Positions 16,292-24,424 of a stretch of DNA of 38,087 bases are shown here, piece after piece. Position 1 is the first letter of the stretch, and every line of letters starts with the position of its first letter. The notes under the pieces are model-generated. The model was not told where the DNA came from, ran no database searches, and saw only the letters and a program-made list of their open reading frames with translations. Both the position numbers and the translations under genes were made by a program. The stretch is from T1Sed10-7 sp041685505 (GTDB lineage: Bacteria > Actinomycetota > Nitriliruptoria > Nitriliruptorales > Nitriliruptoraceae), in contig JAWLFQ010000015.1 of NCBI GenBank assembly GCA_041685505.1, positions 1 to 38,087 of the forward strand. The letters run 5' to 3'.

Positions 16292-18472
16292 GTGACCACC
16301 GAGCTCGAGACGATCCGCTACGACCGCGACGACGACGGCGTCGTCACCCTCACCATGGACGATCCCGCCCAGCGTGCGAACACGATGCGGGCCCGGTTCG
16401 GCGTGGACCTCGCCGATGCGGTCCACCGCCTGGAGTCCGAGGACGGCCTCACCGGGGTCATCCTGACCTCGGGCAAGCCGACCTTCTTCGCCGGCGGTGA
16501 CCTCAACGAGCTGATCCAGGCCACGCCGGACGACGCCGCCAAGGTGTTCACCGACACCGAGGCCCTCAAGCGCAGCCTGCGCCGCCTGGAGACCCTCGGC
16601 GTGCCCGTGGTCGCCGCGCTCAACGGCACGGCGCTGGGCGGGGGGCTCGAGCTGGCGCTGGCCTGCCACCACCGTGTGGCCATCGATGATCCGCGGGCGG
16701 TCTTCGGGCTGCCGGAGGTCACCCTGGGGCTGCTGCCCGGTGGGGGCGGGGTCGTGCGCACGGTCCGCCTGCTCGGCATCGTCCCCGCGCTGATGAACGT
16801 GCTGTTGCAGGGGCAGCGCCACAAGGTGGCCAAGGCCCATGAGCTCGGCCTGATCGACGAGGTCGTCGCCGACGCGGAGGACATGCTCGCCGCCGCGCGC
16901 ACCTGGATCGCCGCCAACCCCCTGGCCCGCCAGCCCTGGGACACCGACGGGTACCGCATGCCCGGCGGCGACCCGTCACGGCCCTCCTTCGCCGCCAACG
17001 CCCCCGCCATCCCGGCCAACCTGCGCAAGCAGACCAAGGGCGCCGACTACCACGCGCCGCACAACATCATGTGCGCCGCCTACGAGGGCGCCCAGGTCCC
17101 CTTCGAGACCGCGACGCGCATCGAGTCCCGTTACTTCACCGACCTGGTGTGCAACTCGCCGCAGTCGAAGAACATGACCCAGGCGTTCTTCTTCGACCTC
17201 CAGGCGATCGAGAAGGGCTCGTCCCGCCCCGAGGGCCACGAACGCTGGCAGGCCACCAAGGTCGCGGTCCTCGGTGCCGGCATGATGGGGGCCGGCATCG
17301 CCTACCAGTGCGCCCGGTCCGGGCTCGAGGTGGTGCTCAAGGACGTCGACCCCGAAGCCGCAGCCAGGGGCAAGGCCTACTCGGAGAAGCTGGTCGCCAA
17401 GGGTGTCGAGCGGGGCAAGGTCAGCGCGGAGAAGGGACAGCAGCTGCTGGACCGCATCACCCCGACCGACAGCTACGCCGAGCTCGCCGGCTGTGACCTG
17501 GTCATCGAAGCGGTGTTCGAGTCCACCGAGCTCAAGCACCGGGTGTTCGGCGAGACCGAGGCGCTGGTCGCACCCGACGCCCTGCTGTGCTCCAACACCT
17601 CGACCCTGCCGATCACGGAGCTGGCCGAGGGCGTGGAGCGTGCCGAGGACTTCATCGGGCTGCACTTCTTCTCCCCCGTGGACAAGATGCCCCTGGTGGA
17701 GATCATCCGTGGCGAACGGACCTCCGACGCGGCGGTCGCCAAGGCCATCGACCTCGTCCAGCAGATCAAGAAGACCCCGATCGTGGTCAACGACTCCCGC
17801 GGGTTCTTCACCTCCCGGGTCATCGGCACCTTCCTCAACGAGGCCGTCGCCATGCTCGGCGAGGGGATCCACCCCGTGCGTATCGAGCGCGCCGGGGAGC
17901 AGGCCGGCTACCCCGCACCGCCGCTGCAGCTGATGGACGAGCTGACCCTCACCCTGCCGCGCAAGATCGAGGCGGAGTACCGGGCGGCCGCCGAACGCGA
18001 CGGCACCGACTACCAACGCCACCCCGCCTACGAGCTCCTGGACACGATGGTGGAGGTCCACGGACGCCAGGGGCGCTCCTCGGGTGGCGGCTTCTACGAC
18101 TACGACGACGACGGGCGGCGCAGCGGGCTGTGGCCGGGCCTGCTGGCGGACGTCACCAGCGGTGACAACGAGGTGCCGCTCACCGACCTGATCGAGCGGA
18201 TGCTGTTCGCCGAGGCACTCGAGACCGTGAAGTGCTTCGACGAAGGGGTGATCGAGACCTTCGAGGACGCCAACATCGGTTCGATCTTCGGTATCGGCTT
18301 CCCGGCCTGGACCGGTGGCGTGGCCCAGTACATCGACCAGTACCCCGGCGGCACGACGGGCTTCGTGGGCCGGTGCAAGGCGCTGGCCGAGGCCTACGGG
18401 GACCGGTTCACCCCGCCCGTCAGCCTGCTGGCCAGAGCGGAGACCGGTGAGCCCCTGCGTCCGCACGGCTGA
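16292..18472 (+). CDS. fadB: Multifunctional enoyl-CoA hydratase / 3-hydroxyacyl-CoA dehydrogenase (FadB/FadJ-like)
   Basis: 726 residues starting with GTG; the RBS gaggga is 8 nt upstream. Residues 1-190 are an enoyl-CoA hydratase (crotonase) domain with the oxyanion-hole GGDLNEL and GTALGGGLELALACHH, and the catalytic Glu in FGLPEVTLGLLPGGGG. From about residue 325 an NAD-binding Rossmann fold carries VAVLGAGMMGAGIAYQCA. HADH motifs SNTSTLPITEL and FFSPVDKMPLVEI follow, with two C-terminal 3HCDH domains (SRGFFTSR; GRQGRSSGGGFYDY). Together with the thiolase it performs the last three steps of fatty-acid beta-oxidation. A lipase-like hydrolase follows downstream. Confidence 0.96.
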   Translation: MTTELETIRYDRDDDGVVTLTMDDPAQRANTMRARFGVDLADAVHRLESEDGLTGVILTSGKPTFFAGGDLNELIQATPDDAAKVFTDTEALKRSLRRLETLGVPVVAALNGTALGGGLELALACHHRVAIDDPRAVFGLPEVTLGLLPGGGGVVRTVRLLGIVPALMNVLLQGQRHKVAKAHELGLIDEVVADAEDMLAAARTWIAANPLARQPWDTDGYRMPGGDPSRPSFAANAPAIPANLRKQTKGADYHAPHNIMCAAYEGAQVPFETATRIESRYFTDLVCNSPQSKNMTQAFFFDLQAIEKGSSRPEGHERWQATKVAVLGAGMMGAGIAYQCARSGLEVVLKDVDPEAAARGKAYSEKLVAKGVERGKVSAEKGQQLLDRITPTDSYAELAGCDLVIEAVFESTELKHRVFGETEALVAPDALLCSNTSTLPITELAEGVERAEDFIGLHFFSPVDKMPLVEIIRGERTSDAAVAKAIDLVQQIKKTPIVVNDSRGFFTSRVIGTFLNEAVAMLGEGIHPVRIERAGEQAGYPAPPLQLMDELTLTLPRKIEAEYRAAAERDGTDYQRHPAYELLDTMVEVHGRQGRSSGGGFYDYDDDGRRSGLWPGLLADVTSGDNEVPLTDLIERMLFAEALETVKCFDEGVIETFEDANIGSIFGIGFPAWTGGVAQYIDQYPGGTTGFVGRCKALAEAYGDRFTPPVSLLARAETGEPLRPHG

Positions 18473-18491
18473 ACCGTCGCGGTCCACGGCG

Positions 18492-18497
18492 TAGGGT
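18492..18497 (+). promoter_or_regulatory. Candidate -10 element of the lipase-like gene
   Basis: TAGGGT, 40 nt before the GTG at 18538. It is identical to the candidate before the exonuclease gene (20407). It suggests the hydrolase has its own promoter besides read-through from fadAB. Confidence 0.4.
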
Positions 18498-18537
18498 GAC
18501 CGATCACCACCCGCCGTCGAGATGCCGGAGCGCCCCC

Positions 18538-19464
18538 GTGGAGACCTCCCGAACCAGCCTGTCCACCCGTGACGGGGCTGAGGTGGTGGTCCACCGCCAC
18601 CTCCCCGACGGTGCGGTGCGCGGTGTCGTGCACCTGGCCCACGGGATGGCCGAACACGCCCGTCGTTACGACCATCTCGCCGCGGCGCTGACGGACGCGG
18701 GGCTGGCCGTCTACGCCGAGGACCACCGCGGGCACGGGGAGTCGGCCGACAGCGAGGAGGAGCTCGGCTACTTCGCCGAACGGCGTGGTTGGGCGATGGT
18801 CCTCGACGACCTGCACCGGGTGACCCTGCGCGCCCGGGCGGATCTGCCGGACGTCCCCGTCATCCTCTTCGGCCACTCGATGGGCTCCTTCCTCGCCCAG
18901 CAGTACCTGTTCACCTTCCCCGGTGAGGTGGATGCCTACATCCTGTCGGGCTCCAACGGCCCGGTGGGCCCGCTCGGTGAGGCGGGGGCGGTGGCGGCGC
19001 GGGCCGAGCGCGCACGCCTCGGGCCCCGGGGGCGCTCTGAGCTCCTCGACCGCCTGGTGTTCGGGGCCTACAACAGGCCCTTCGAGCCGGCGCGGACACG
19101 CTTCGACTGGCTGTCCCGCGACCCCGACGAGGTCGACGCCTACCTCGCCGATGCGCGCTGCGGTTTCGTGCCCACGACCCAGATGTACCTCGATGTCTTC
19201 TCCGGCCTCCGCGTGATCGGACAGACCGAACGGGTCCGTGCGGGCGCACGTCCTGACACGCCCGTCTACGCCTTCGCCGGCAGTGAGGACCCCGTCGGCG
19301 GTGCCGCGGGCATGGCCGCGCTGCTCGCGCACTACCGCGAGGCCGGGCTGACGGCGGTCGACCACCGCATCTATCCGGGTGGTCGCCATGAGATGCTCCA
19401 CGAGACCAACCGTGACGAGGTCGTCGCCGATGTGCTCGAGTGGATCGAGTCACAGCTGCGCTGA
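18538..19464 (+). CDS. Monoacylglycerol-lipase-like alpha/beta hydrolase
   Basis: 308 residues from the GTG at 18538 (ggag 8 nt upstream). A GTG at 18496 is in frame but overlaps the presumed -10. Hydrolase_4 (serine aminopeptidase/MGL-type) features are HLAHGMAEHARRYDHLA near the N-terminus, EDHRGHGES, the nucleophile elbow GHSMGSF (Ser about 114), an acid-bearing strand YAFAGSEDPVGG, and the catalytic His in YPGGRHEMLHE. It has no signal peptide, so it is cytoplasmic. Its position after fadA-fadB supports release of fatty acids from acylglycerols for beta-oxidation, which is inference from context. Confidence 0.92.
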   Translation: METSRTSLSTRDGAEVVVHRHLPDGAVRGVVHLAHGMAEHARRYDHLAAALTDAGLAVYAEDHRGHGESADSEEELGYFAERRGWAMVLDDLHRVTLRARADLPDVPVILFGHSMGSFLAQQYLFTFPGEVDAYILSGSNGPVGPLGEAGAVAARAERARLGPRGRSELLDRLVFGAYNRPFEPARTRFDWLSRDPDEVDAYLADARCGFVPTTQMYLDVFSGLRVIGQTERVRAGARPDTPVYAFAGSEDPVGGAAGMAALLAHYREAGLTAVDHRIYPGGRHEMLHETNRDEVVADVLEWIESQLR

Positions 19465-19523
19465 CACGCCCCGTCGGGTGTGCGGTGCCCCCGCAGCGCC
19501 CGGCCCCCGCGACCTCACCGGTG

Positions 19524-20318
19524 TCAGGTCACCCCTGCGAAGCCGAGCATGGCCGGCAGCACGGTCCCGAACAGGTAGCCGGCGATGCCCGCGACCGCGG
19601 CCAGAGCGACGATCTCCAACCCGGACCACAACCAGAAGCGCTCCGTCCAGCGTGACTTGACCACCCCGATCGCGAACAGCACGAGGCCGGTGCCCACCGT
19701 CGCCAGGATGAGCGCGACGACCCCTTCGGTGAACAGGAAGGGCAGGATCGGCGGCACGGCACCGGCGGCGAAGGCGGCACCCATCACCACGGCTCCGCGT
19801 AGCGGGCTGCCCTCCGCGTCGGCCTGCTCGTCGCTACTGAGACCGAGCTCCTTGGCGAGCATGGTGGCCAGCAGCGAGCGGGGGTACCGCGCGATCACCG
19901 CGGCGGTCTCCCAGGCCACCTCGCTGTCCACGCCCTCCTGCATGAACAGGTAGGCGACCTCGGCCTCGGACTCGAAGGGGCGCTCCTGGACCTCCTGCCA
20001 CTCGCGCTGGACGTGGGAGCGCTGGATCTCGGCCTGGCTCTTGCTCCCCATGTACTCGCCGATGGCCATGGAGAAGATGCCGGCCATGGCGGAGGCGAAC
20101 CCCGCCACCAGCACGGCGAGGTTGTCGGTGGTCGCGCCGGCGACGGTGGCCACCACGGCCAGGGTGGACACCAAGCCGTCCTGGGCGCCGAAGACGAGCT
20201 CGCGGAACTCGCCCAACACCGACACCCGCCGGCGCTCCTCGCCGATGTGCGCCGCGACGTGTTCGAGCGGGAACTCCCGTGCGGAGCTCGGGTCGTCGGG
20301 GAGCGGTGGTGTCGCCAT
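19524..20318 (-). CDS. VIT1/CCC1-family iron or manganese transporter
   Basis: A 264-residue membrane protein. A cytosolic N-terminus with EHVAAHIGEERRR leads into REL[VF]GAQDGLVSTLA, the family's first TM. This is followed by MAGIFSMAIGEYMGSKSQ (second TM and conserved G-E-Y-x-S). A Glu-rich cytosolic helix (QREWQEVQERPFESEAEV), which binds metal in the family, precedes three more TM segments (AAFAAGAVPPILPF; LILATVGTGLVLFAIGV; LEIVALAAVAGIAGYLFG as separate helices). It exports or stores Fe2+/Mn2+ by proton exchange. The ATG at 20318 has only a weak RBS. It converges on the hydrolase and is divergent from the exonuclease. Confidence 0.93.
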   Translation of the reverse strand: MATPPLPDDPSSAREFPLEHVAAHIGEERRRVSVLGEFRELVFGAQDGLVSTLAVVATVAGATTDNLAVLVAGFASAMAGIFSMAIGEYMGSKSQAEIQRSHVQREWQEVQERPFESEAEVAYLFMQEGVDSEVAWETAAVIARYPRSLLATMLAKELGLSSDEQADAEGSPLRGAVVMGAAFAAGAVPPILPFLFTEGVVALILATVGTGLVLFAIGVVKSRWTERFWLWSGLEIVALAAVAGIAGYLFGTVLPAMLGFAGVT

Positions 20319-20355
20319 GGTGGTCTCGCTGGCAGCGCCGTCGATGGTCGTCGCC

Positions 20356-20361
20356 AGCCTA
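20356..20361 (-). promoter_or_regulatory. Candidate -10 element of the VIT1-type transporter
   Basis: TAGGCT on the minus strand, 38 nt before the ATG at 20318. It lies back to back with the exonuclease promoter candidate (TAGGGT, 20407-20412) in the 121-bp divergent region. Confidence 0.4.
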
Positions 20362-20406
20362 GGAGGACGGTTGTCGACGGTGGTCGTCAACGCCGCGCCC
20401 GCGCCG

Positions 20407-20412
20407 TAGGGT
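20407..20412 (+). promoter_or_regulatory. Candidate -10 element of the exonuclease gene
   Basis: TAGGGT, 27 nt before the ATG at 20440, with the RBS ggagg between them. This is a normal leadered arrangement. Confidence 0.45.
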
Positions 20413-20439
20413 GCCGGTCGACCGCACCGGAGGAACCCG

Positions 20440-21204
20440 ATGTCGCAGCTGTCCATGGAGCCGCCCGAGGAACATCCGACGCGCGCCGGCCGTCGTGCCT
20501 GGTACGACCGTCCCTTCGCGGCGCTCGATCTGGAGACGACCGGTGTCGATCCGGCCACGGCGCGCATCGTCGAGCTCGCGTTGATCGTGGACGAGGGCGA
20601 CGGTCAGCCACGGGACCTGTACGCCGGGCTGGTCGATCCCGGACCCGAGGTGGAGATCCCACCGGGTGCGTCGGCGGTCCACGGGATCACCCGTGCGCGG
20701 CTCGAGGCGGAGAACGCACCACCGGTCGCCCAGGTGCTGCCGCGGGTGCGGGAGCACCTGCTCGAGTTCTCTGCGGCGGGATGGCCGGTGGTGATCTACA
20801 ACGCGACCTACGACTGGCCCCTGCTGGCGGCGGAGCTGGCGCGCCTCGATCCCCCCCGCGGGCTGCCGGACTGCGCGCTGATCGACCCACTGGTGCTGGA
20901 CCGGTCGGTGGACCGCTACCGCAAGGGCAAACGCACCCTGGAGGCGGCCTGCCAGATCTACGGTGTCGTCCTCGACGACGCGCACAGCGCCCGGGCCGAC
21001 GCGGTCGCCTCCGTGGCCATCGCACGTGCGCTGCTGGCCCGGTTCCCGCAGCAGCTGCGCACCGATGATCTCGACGCGCTCCAGCGGTTGCAGGTCGAGG
21101 CGCACGGGGTGTGGCGGGACAGCTTCAACGCCTACCTGCAGCGCATCGGCGCCGACCGCGAACCGGTCACCGGCAGCTGGCCCGGCCTGGACCGCGCGGG
21201 GTGA
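20440..21204 (+). CDS. DnaQ-like 3'-5' exonuclease (DEDDh)
   Basis: 254 residues; the ATG has ggagg 6 nt upstream. The exonuclease domain spans about residues 22-205. ExoI carries Asp30 and Glu32 in LDLETTG, AVHGITRARL follows, ExoII carries YNATYDWPLL (Asp), and ExoIII carries HSARADAVAS (His and Asp). It is a stand-alone epsilon-type or RNase T-like exonuclease for DNA proofreading, repair or RNA trimming. About 50 residues at the C-terminus (QRLQVEAHGVWRDSFNAYL) resemble the C-terminal extension of other actinobacterial exonucleases of this kind. The substrate is not determinable. Confidence 0.92.
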   Translation: MSQLSMEPPEEHPTRAGRRAWYDRPFAALDLETTGVDPATARIVELALIVDEGDGQPRDLYAGLVDPGPEVEIPPGASAVHGITRARLEAENAPPVAQVLPRVREHLLEFSAAGWPVVIYNATYDWPLLAAELARLDPPRGLPDCALIDPLVLDRSVDRYRKGKRTLEAACQIYGVVLDDAHSARADAVASVAIARALLARFPQQLRTDDLDALQRLQVEAHGVWRDSFNAYLQRIGADREPVTGSWPGLDRAG

Positions 21205-21226
21205 TCCCACTACGGGGTACGGCCGG

Positions 21227-21952
21227 TCAGCGGCCCACGGAGCCGGCCGTTCCCGAGGCTTCCCAGGTCACCGCGGTGTCGAGCAGAGCGGCGAGCTCAG
21301 CCAGTGACAACGCCGGCCAGCCCGGCTCGGACACCCAGTGGTCGAGGCAGGCCGAGCGCAACTCGGACCAGGTACGCAGGCTCGGGTCGCCGAGGTAGGG
21401 GTTGCCGGTCCCGGCCAGGTGTGAGCCGACCTGACGCGGACGGGCGATCAGCCCCGCGGCCTGGCGGTCGATGCCCTGCTCGGCACACGGGACGCACCGA
21501 TCGGGGATACCCACCTCGACGACCCGCTGGCGCTGGGCGCGGTAGCCGAGGTCGTACTCCAGCACGACGCCTGACAGCTCCACGTCGAGCCGTACGCTCA
21601 ACGGCTCCGCCCGCCGGGCCCAGGTGGTCTCGTGGGCGAGGTTGCGGGACTCCACGTCGGAGCGCATGGCGTAGAAGCCGCAGCGGCAGGTGGGACGTGG
21701 CTGCGTGCAGCCCCGGGGACAGTGGGCGGTGGCGTCCACGGGGTAGCGGCTGCCAGCGGTCAGGCCGGTGAGCGTCGCTGCATCACCCTCGGGGGAGAGC
21801 CGCACGTGGGCACGCTTGACGGCCAGGATCGGCTCGTCCAACGCGCCCTCGGCGACGCCCTCGGCGGGGATGTCCGGGTCGACGGAGCCGACCGCCCGCA
21901 GCAGCAGGACGAGGGCGACGATCAGGAGCACGAGCAGGACCGCCGGGGGCAT
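21227..21952 (-). CDS. Anchored Cys-motif protein of unknown function
   Basis: A 241-residue protein. Residues 2-20 are one strongly hydrophobic segment (MPPAVLLVLLIVALVLLLR), a signal anchor. Two cysteine clusters stand out: HCPRGC-x6-CRCGFYAM at about residues 77-95, and CVPCAEQG at about 150-157. A late Cys sits in SACLDHW. The C-x-C-G-F-Y-A pattern recalls short metal- or redox-type motifs in actinobacterial hypothetical proteins, but I cannot name a family. It starts 6 nt after the stop of the 64-residue gene and is co-transcribed. It converges on the exonuclease (22-bp gap). Confidence 0.75.
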   Translation of the reverse strand: MPPAVLLVLLIVALVLLLRAVGSVDPDIPAEGVAEGALDEPILAVKRAHVRLSPEGDAATLTGLTAGSRYPVDATAHCPRGCTQPRPTCRCGFYAMRSDVESRNLAHETTWARRAEPLSVRLDVELSGVVLEYDLGYRAQRQRVVEVGIPDRCVPCAEQGIDRQAAGLIARPRQVGSHLAGTGNPYLGDPSLRTWSELRSACLDHWVSEPGWPALSLAELAALLDTAVTWEASGTAGSVGR

Positions 21953-21958
21953 GCGGGC

Positions 21959-22153
21959 TCAGTCCCGTGCGCCCGGTCCCGGCTCGTCACGGTCGATGAC
22001 GTGCAGCGGCGGCAGCTCGTCGTCGGCGACCTGCGGCGCAGGATCACGCGCCTCGATGGCGTCGAACTCCTCGGCGTCGCCCTGACGGACCACCGCGGGC
22101 TGCGCTCCTCGGCCCGTGACCTGCAGACGGCGGCGTAGCTTGCCGAGGTTCAT
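21959..22153 (-). CDS. Small charged protein (64 residues), unknown
   Basis: The ATG has a good RBS (aggag 6 nt upstream) and a TACCCT -10 candidate 30 nt upstream. The sequence starts MNLGKLRRRLQV and becomes acidic and Pro-rich (VADDELPPLHVIDRDEPG). No TM segment or domain is recognised. It is the first gene of a two-gene operon with the Cys-motif protein. The coding signal rests on RBS, spacing and codon pattern. Confidence 0.6.
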   Translation of the reverse strand: MNLGKLRRRLQVTGRGAQPAVVRQGDAEEFDAIEARDPAPQVADDELPPLHVIDRDEPGPGARD

Positions 22154-22160
22154 AGCGGCT

Positions 22161-22185
22161 CCTGGTCGTCAACGTGGTGACCAGG
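22161..22185. promoter_or_regulatory. Perfect 7-bp inverted repeat at the promoter of the small-protein operon
   Basis: CCTGGTC (22161-22167) and GACCAGG (22179-22185) flank 11 bp. The right arm overlaps the minus-strand -10 candidate TACCCT (22188-22183), and the left arm touches the RBS. It is a plausible repressor operator. If transcribed in full it could also hide the RBS in a hairpin. Confidence 0.4.
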
Positions 22186-22252
22186 GTACGTCGGGCGGAT
22201 GGCGGGCACCACCCCCCCCGTGGCGTGGCCCGGGCAGCGGCCGGCAGCGGCG

Positions 22253-22292
22253 GGCGGTACCAGCCCGGCGTACGGACCGGTCCGGTACCGCC
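22253..22292 (-). terminator. Candidate terminator hairpin after trpB2
   Basis: GGCGGTACC (22253-22261) pairs with GGTACCGCC (22284-22292), a 9-bp perfect stem located 8 nt after the TrpB2 stop. The loop contains the perfect palindrome CGGACCGGTCCG (22273-22284). No T-tract is present. Confidence 0.4.
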
Positions 22293-22299
22293 GTCGGCC

Positions 22300-23664
22300 T
22301 CAGCCGTCGATGACCGGGACCCGCCGCATGGCGTCGGCGACCGCTTCCCGGGAGTACTCGTGGTCCACGAGCTGGCCCGACAGGTAGGCGTCGTAGGCGG
22401 CCATGTCGAAGTGGCCGTGGCCGCACAGCGCGGTGAGGATCACCTTCTCCTCACCGGTCTCCTTGCAGGCCTGCGCCTCCCTGATCGCCGCGGCGATGGC
22501 ATGGGTCGGCTCCGGTGCCGGCACGATCCCCTGGGTACGGGCGAAGGTGATGGCCGCCTCGAAGCAGTGGGTCTGGTCGATCGACTCCGCCTCGAACAGG
22601 CCGAGCTCGTACATGTGCGACAGCAGCGGCGACATGCCGTGGTAGCGCAGGCCCCCGGCGTGGATCGGGTCGGGGACGAAGTCGTGGCCCAGGGTGTGCA
22701 TCTTCATCAGGGGCGTCATGCCGGCCACGTCCCCGAAGTCGTAGCGGTACTCGCCCTTGGTCAGCGACGGGCACGCCGAGGGTTCCACAGCCAGGATGTG
22801 CGGTGCCATCCGGCCGGCCAGCTTCTCGCGGAGGAAGGGGAAGAACAGCCCGGCGAAGTTCGAGCCACCGCCGGTACAGCCCACGATGAGGTCGGGTGTC
22901 TCATCGACCTTCGCCATCTGCAGCAGCGCCTCCTCGCCGATCACGGTCTGGTGCAGCAGCACGTGGTTGAGCACGCTACCGAGGGCGTACTTGGTGTCCT
23001 CGTCGGCCACCGCGGCCTCGACGGCCTCGGAGATGGCGATGCCGAGCGAACCCGGGGAGTCGGGATGCTCGGCGAGGATCGCACGTCCCGCCTCGGTCAG
23101 CTGCGAAGGGGAGGAGTGCACCTCGGCACCCCACACCTTCATCATCGAGGCGCGGTAGGGCTTCTGGGTGAAGGAGGCCGCCACCTGCCACACCTCGCAG
23201 CCCAGCCCGAACTGCGCGGTGGCGAAGGCCAGCGCCGAGCCCCACTGGCCGGCACCGGTCTCGGTGGTGAGCCGTTGCACGCCCTCGGCGGCGTTGTAGT
23301 AGGCCTGGGGGACCGCGGTGTTGGGCTTGTGGCTGCCGGCGGGCGAGACCCCCTCGTACTTGAAGTAGATCCGTGCCGGGGTGTCGAGCAGCCGCTCGAG
23401 GTTGCGCGCCCGGTACAGCGGGGCCGGACGCCACAGCTTGTAGACCTCACGGACCGCGTCGGGGATCTCGATGTAGCGCTCGGTGGCGACCTCCTGCTCG
23501 ATCAGACCCATCGGGAAGATGGGCGCCAGCGCATCGGGACCGATCGGGTCGTGGGTCCCCGGATGCAGCGGTGGCGGCGGTGGTACGGCCAGGTCGGCGA
23601 CCACGTTGTACCAGTGGGTCGGCAGCTCGGACTCGTCCAGCACGATCTTGGTCATCTCGGCCAC
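22300..23664 (-). CDS. trpB: TrpB2-type tryptophan synthase beta chain
   Basis: 454 residues starting with GTG at 23664; gaggagga is 5-6 nt upstream, while the ATG at 23655 is too far from it. This is a PLP enzyme that joins serine and indole to tryptophan. PLP-binding Lys113 lies in AGSHKPNTA, the phosphate loop is GCTGGGSNFAG, and a C-terminal TALCGHGHFD is present. Length and the N-terminal extension (WYNVVADLAVPPPPPLHPGT-type, motif only) identify the TrpB2 class, which usually works without a tightly bound TrpA. No trpA or other trp genes are in the window, so indole salvage is a fitting inference. It is divergent from nadD. Confidence 0.95.
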   Translation of the reverse strand: MAEMTKIVLDESELPTHWYNVVADLAVPPPPPLHPGTHDPIGPDALAPIFPMGLIEQEVATERYIEIPDAVREVYKLWRPAPLYRARNLERLLDTPARIYFKYEGVSPAGSHKPNTAVPQAYYNAAEGVQRLTTETGAGQWGSALAFATAQFGLGCEVWQVAASFTQKPYRASMMKVWGAEVHSSPSQLTEAGRAILAEHPDSPGSLGIAISEAVEAAVADEDTKYALGSVLNHVLLHQTVIGEEALLQMAKVDETPDLIVGCTGGGSNFAGLFFPFLREKLAGRMAPHILAVEPSACPSLTKGEYRYDFGDVAGMTPLMKMHTLGHDFVPDPIHAGGLRYHGMSPLLSHMYELGLFEAESIDQTHCFEAAITFARTQGIVPAPEPTHAIAAAIREAQACKETGEEKVILTALCGHGHFDMAAYDAYLSGQLVDHEYSREAVADAMRRVPVIDG

Positions 23665-23716
23665 GTGGGCTCCTCCTCATCCGATCCCCCGGCCTGCGCC
23701 GCCGGTCGCGGTGCGG

Positions 23717-23722
23717 ACAGTA
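23717..23722 (-). promoter_or_regulatory. Candidate -10 element of trpB2
   Basis: TACTGT on the minus strand, 53 nt before the GTG at 23664. It fits TAnnnT. No tryptophan-rich leader peptide is visible in the 5' region. Confidence 0.3.
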
Positions 23723-23815
23723 GCGACGGGCCGGTCGAAGGGTGGTGTGCACGCGCGCAGGTCCCTGCCGCGGTCGGACCCGTCGGCATCGGGGAGCCGC
23801 AGGCCTCCGGCTCGG

Positions 23816-23821
23816 TAGCCT
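23816..23821 (+). promoter_or_regulatory. Candidate -10 element of nadD (leaderless)
   Basis: TAGCCT ends 6 nt before the ATG at 23828, the usual distance between a -10 box and the transcription start. The mRNA would therefore begin at or next to the start codon. Confidence 0.5.
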
Positions 23822-23827
23822 CAGAGG

Positions 23828-24424
23828 ATGACCCGCCGCGTAGGACTGCTCGGGGGCACCTTCGATCCGCCCCATCTCGGCCACCTCGTCGTGGCCGAGT
23901 GCGCGCGCGTGGAGCTCGCACTCGACGAGGTCCGCCTGCTGGTCGCCGGTGACCCCTACCAGAAGTCGACCACCTCGCCTCCGCACCAGCGGGTGGCCAT
24001 GGCCCGGGCGGCCGTCGCCGCGGACGAGCACCTGCGGGTCGACGACCGGGAACTGCACCGCAGCGGCCCGACCTACACCGCCGACACCCTGCAGGAGCTC
24101 AGCTCGGAGGAGCCCGGGACCGAGTGGTACTTCGTGCTGGGTGAGGATGCTGCGGCCGGCCTGTCCACCTGGCACCGCGTCGAGGAGGCCTTCGCACGGG
24201 CCACCTTCGTGGTGGTGACGCGTCCAGGTGACACGGCGCCCGATGACAGCGTCCTCCCGGCAGCCATCCTGCACCTGGAGATCCCGCACCTCGAGGTCTC
24301 CTCCACCGAGCTGCGACAGCGGTTCGCCGCCGACCGTGCCACGCGCTACCTCGTGCCCCTGGCGGTCGACGCCTACGTCCGAGCCCACGAGCTGTACGCG
24401 GGGCAGGTGGATCACGGTGGCTGA
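23828..24424 (+). CDS. nadD: Nicotinate-mononucleotide adenylyltransferase
   Basis: A 198-residue enzyme that converts nicotinate mononucleotide and ATP to deamido-NAD in NAD synthesis. The nucleotidyltransferase motif GGTFDPPHLGH (T/HxGH) lies at residues 9-19. The conserved RSGPTYTADTLQEL and WYFVLGEDA are present, and the C-terminal SSTELRQR is the ISSTxIR equivalent. It heads the cluster nadD-LCP-rsfS-phosphatase, an order common in actinobacteria and firmicutes apart from the inserted LCP gene. The LCP gene overlaps its 3' end by 8 nt. Confidence 0.97.
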   Translation: MTRRVGLLGGTFDPPHLGHLVVAECARVELALDEVRLLVAGDPYQKSTTSPPHQRVAMARAAVAADEHLRVDDRELHRSGPTYTADTLQELSSEEPGTEWYFVLGEDAAAGLSTWHRVEEAFARATFVVVTRPGDTAPDDSVLPAAILHLEIPHLEVSSTELRQRFAADRATRYLVPLAVDAYVRAHELYAGQVDHGG

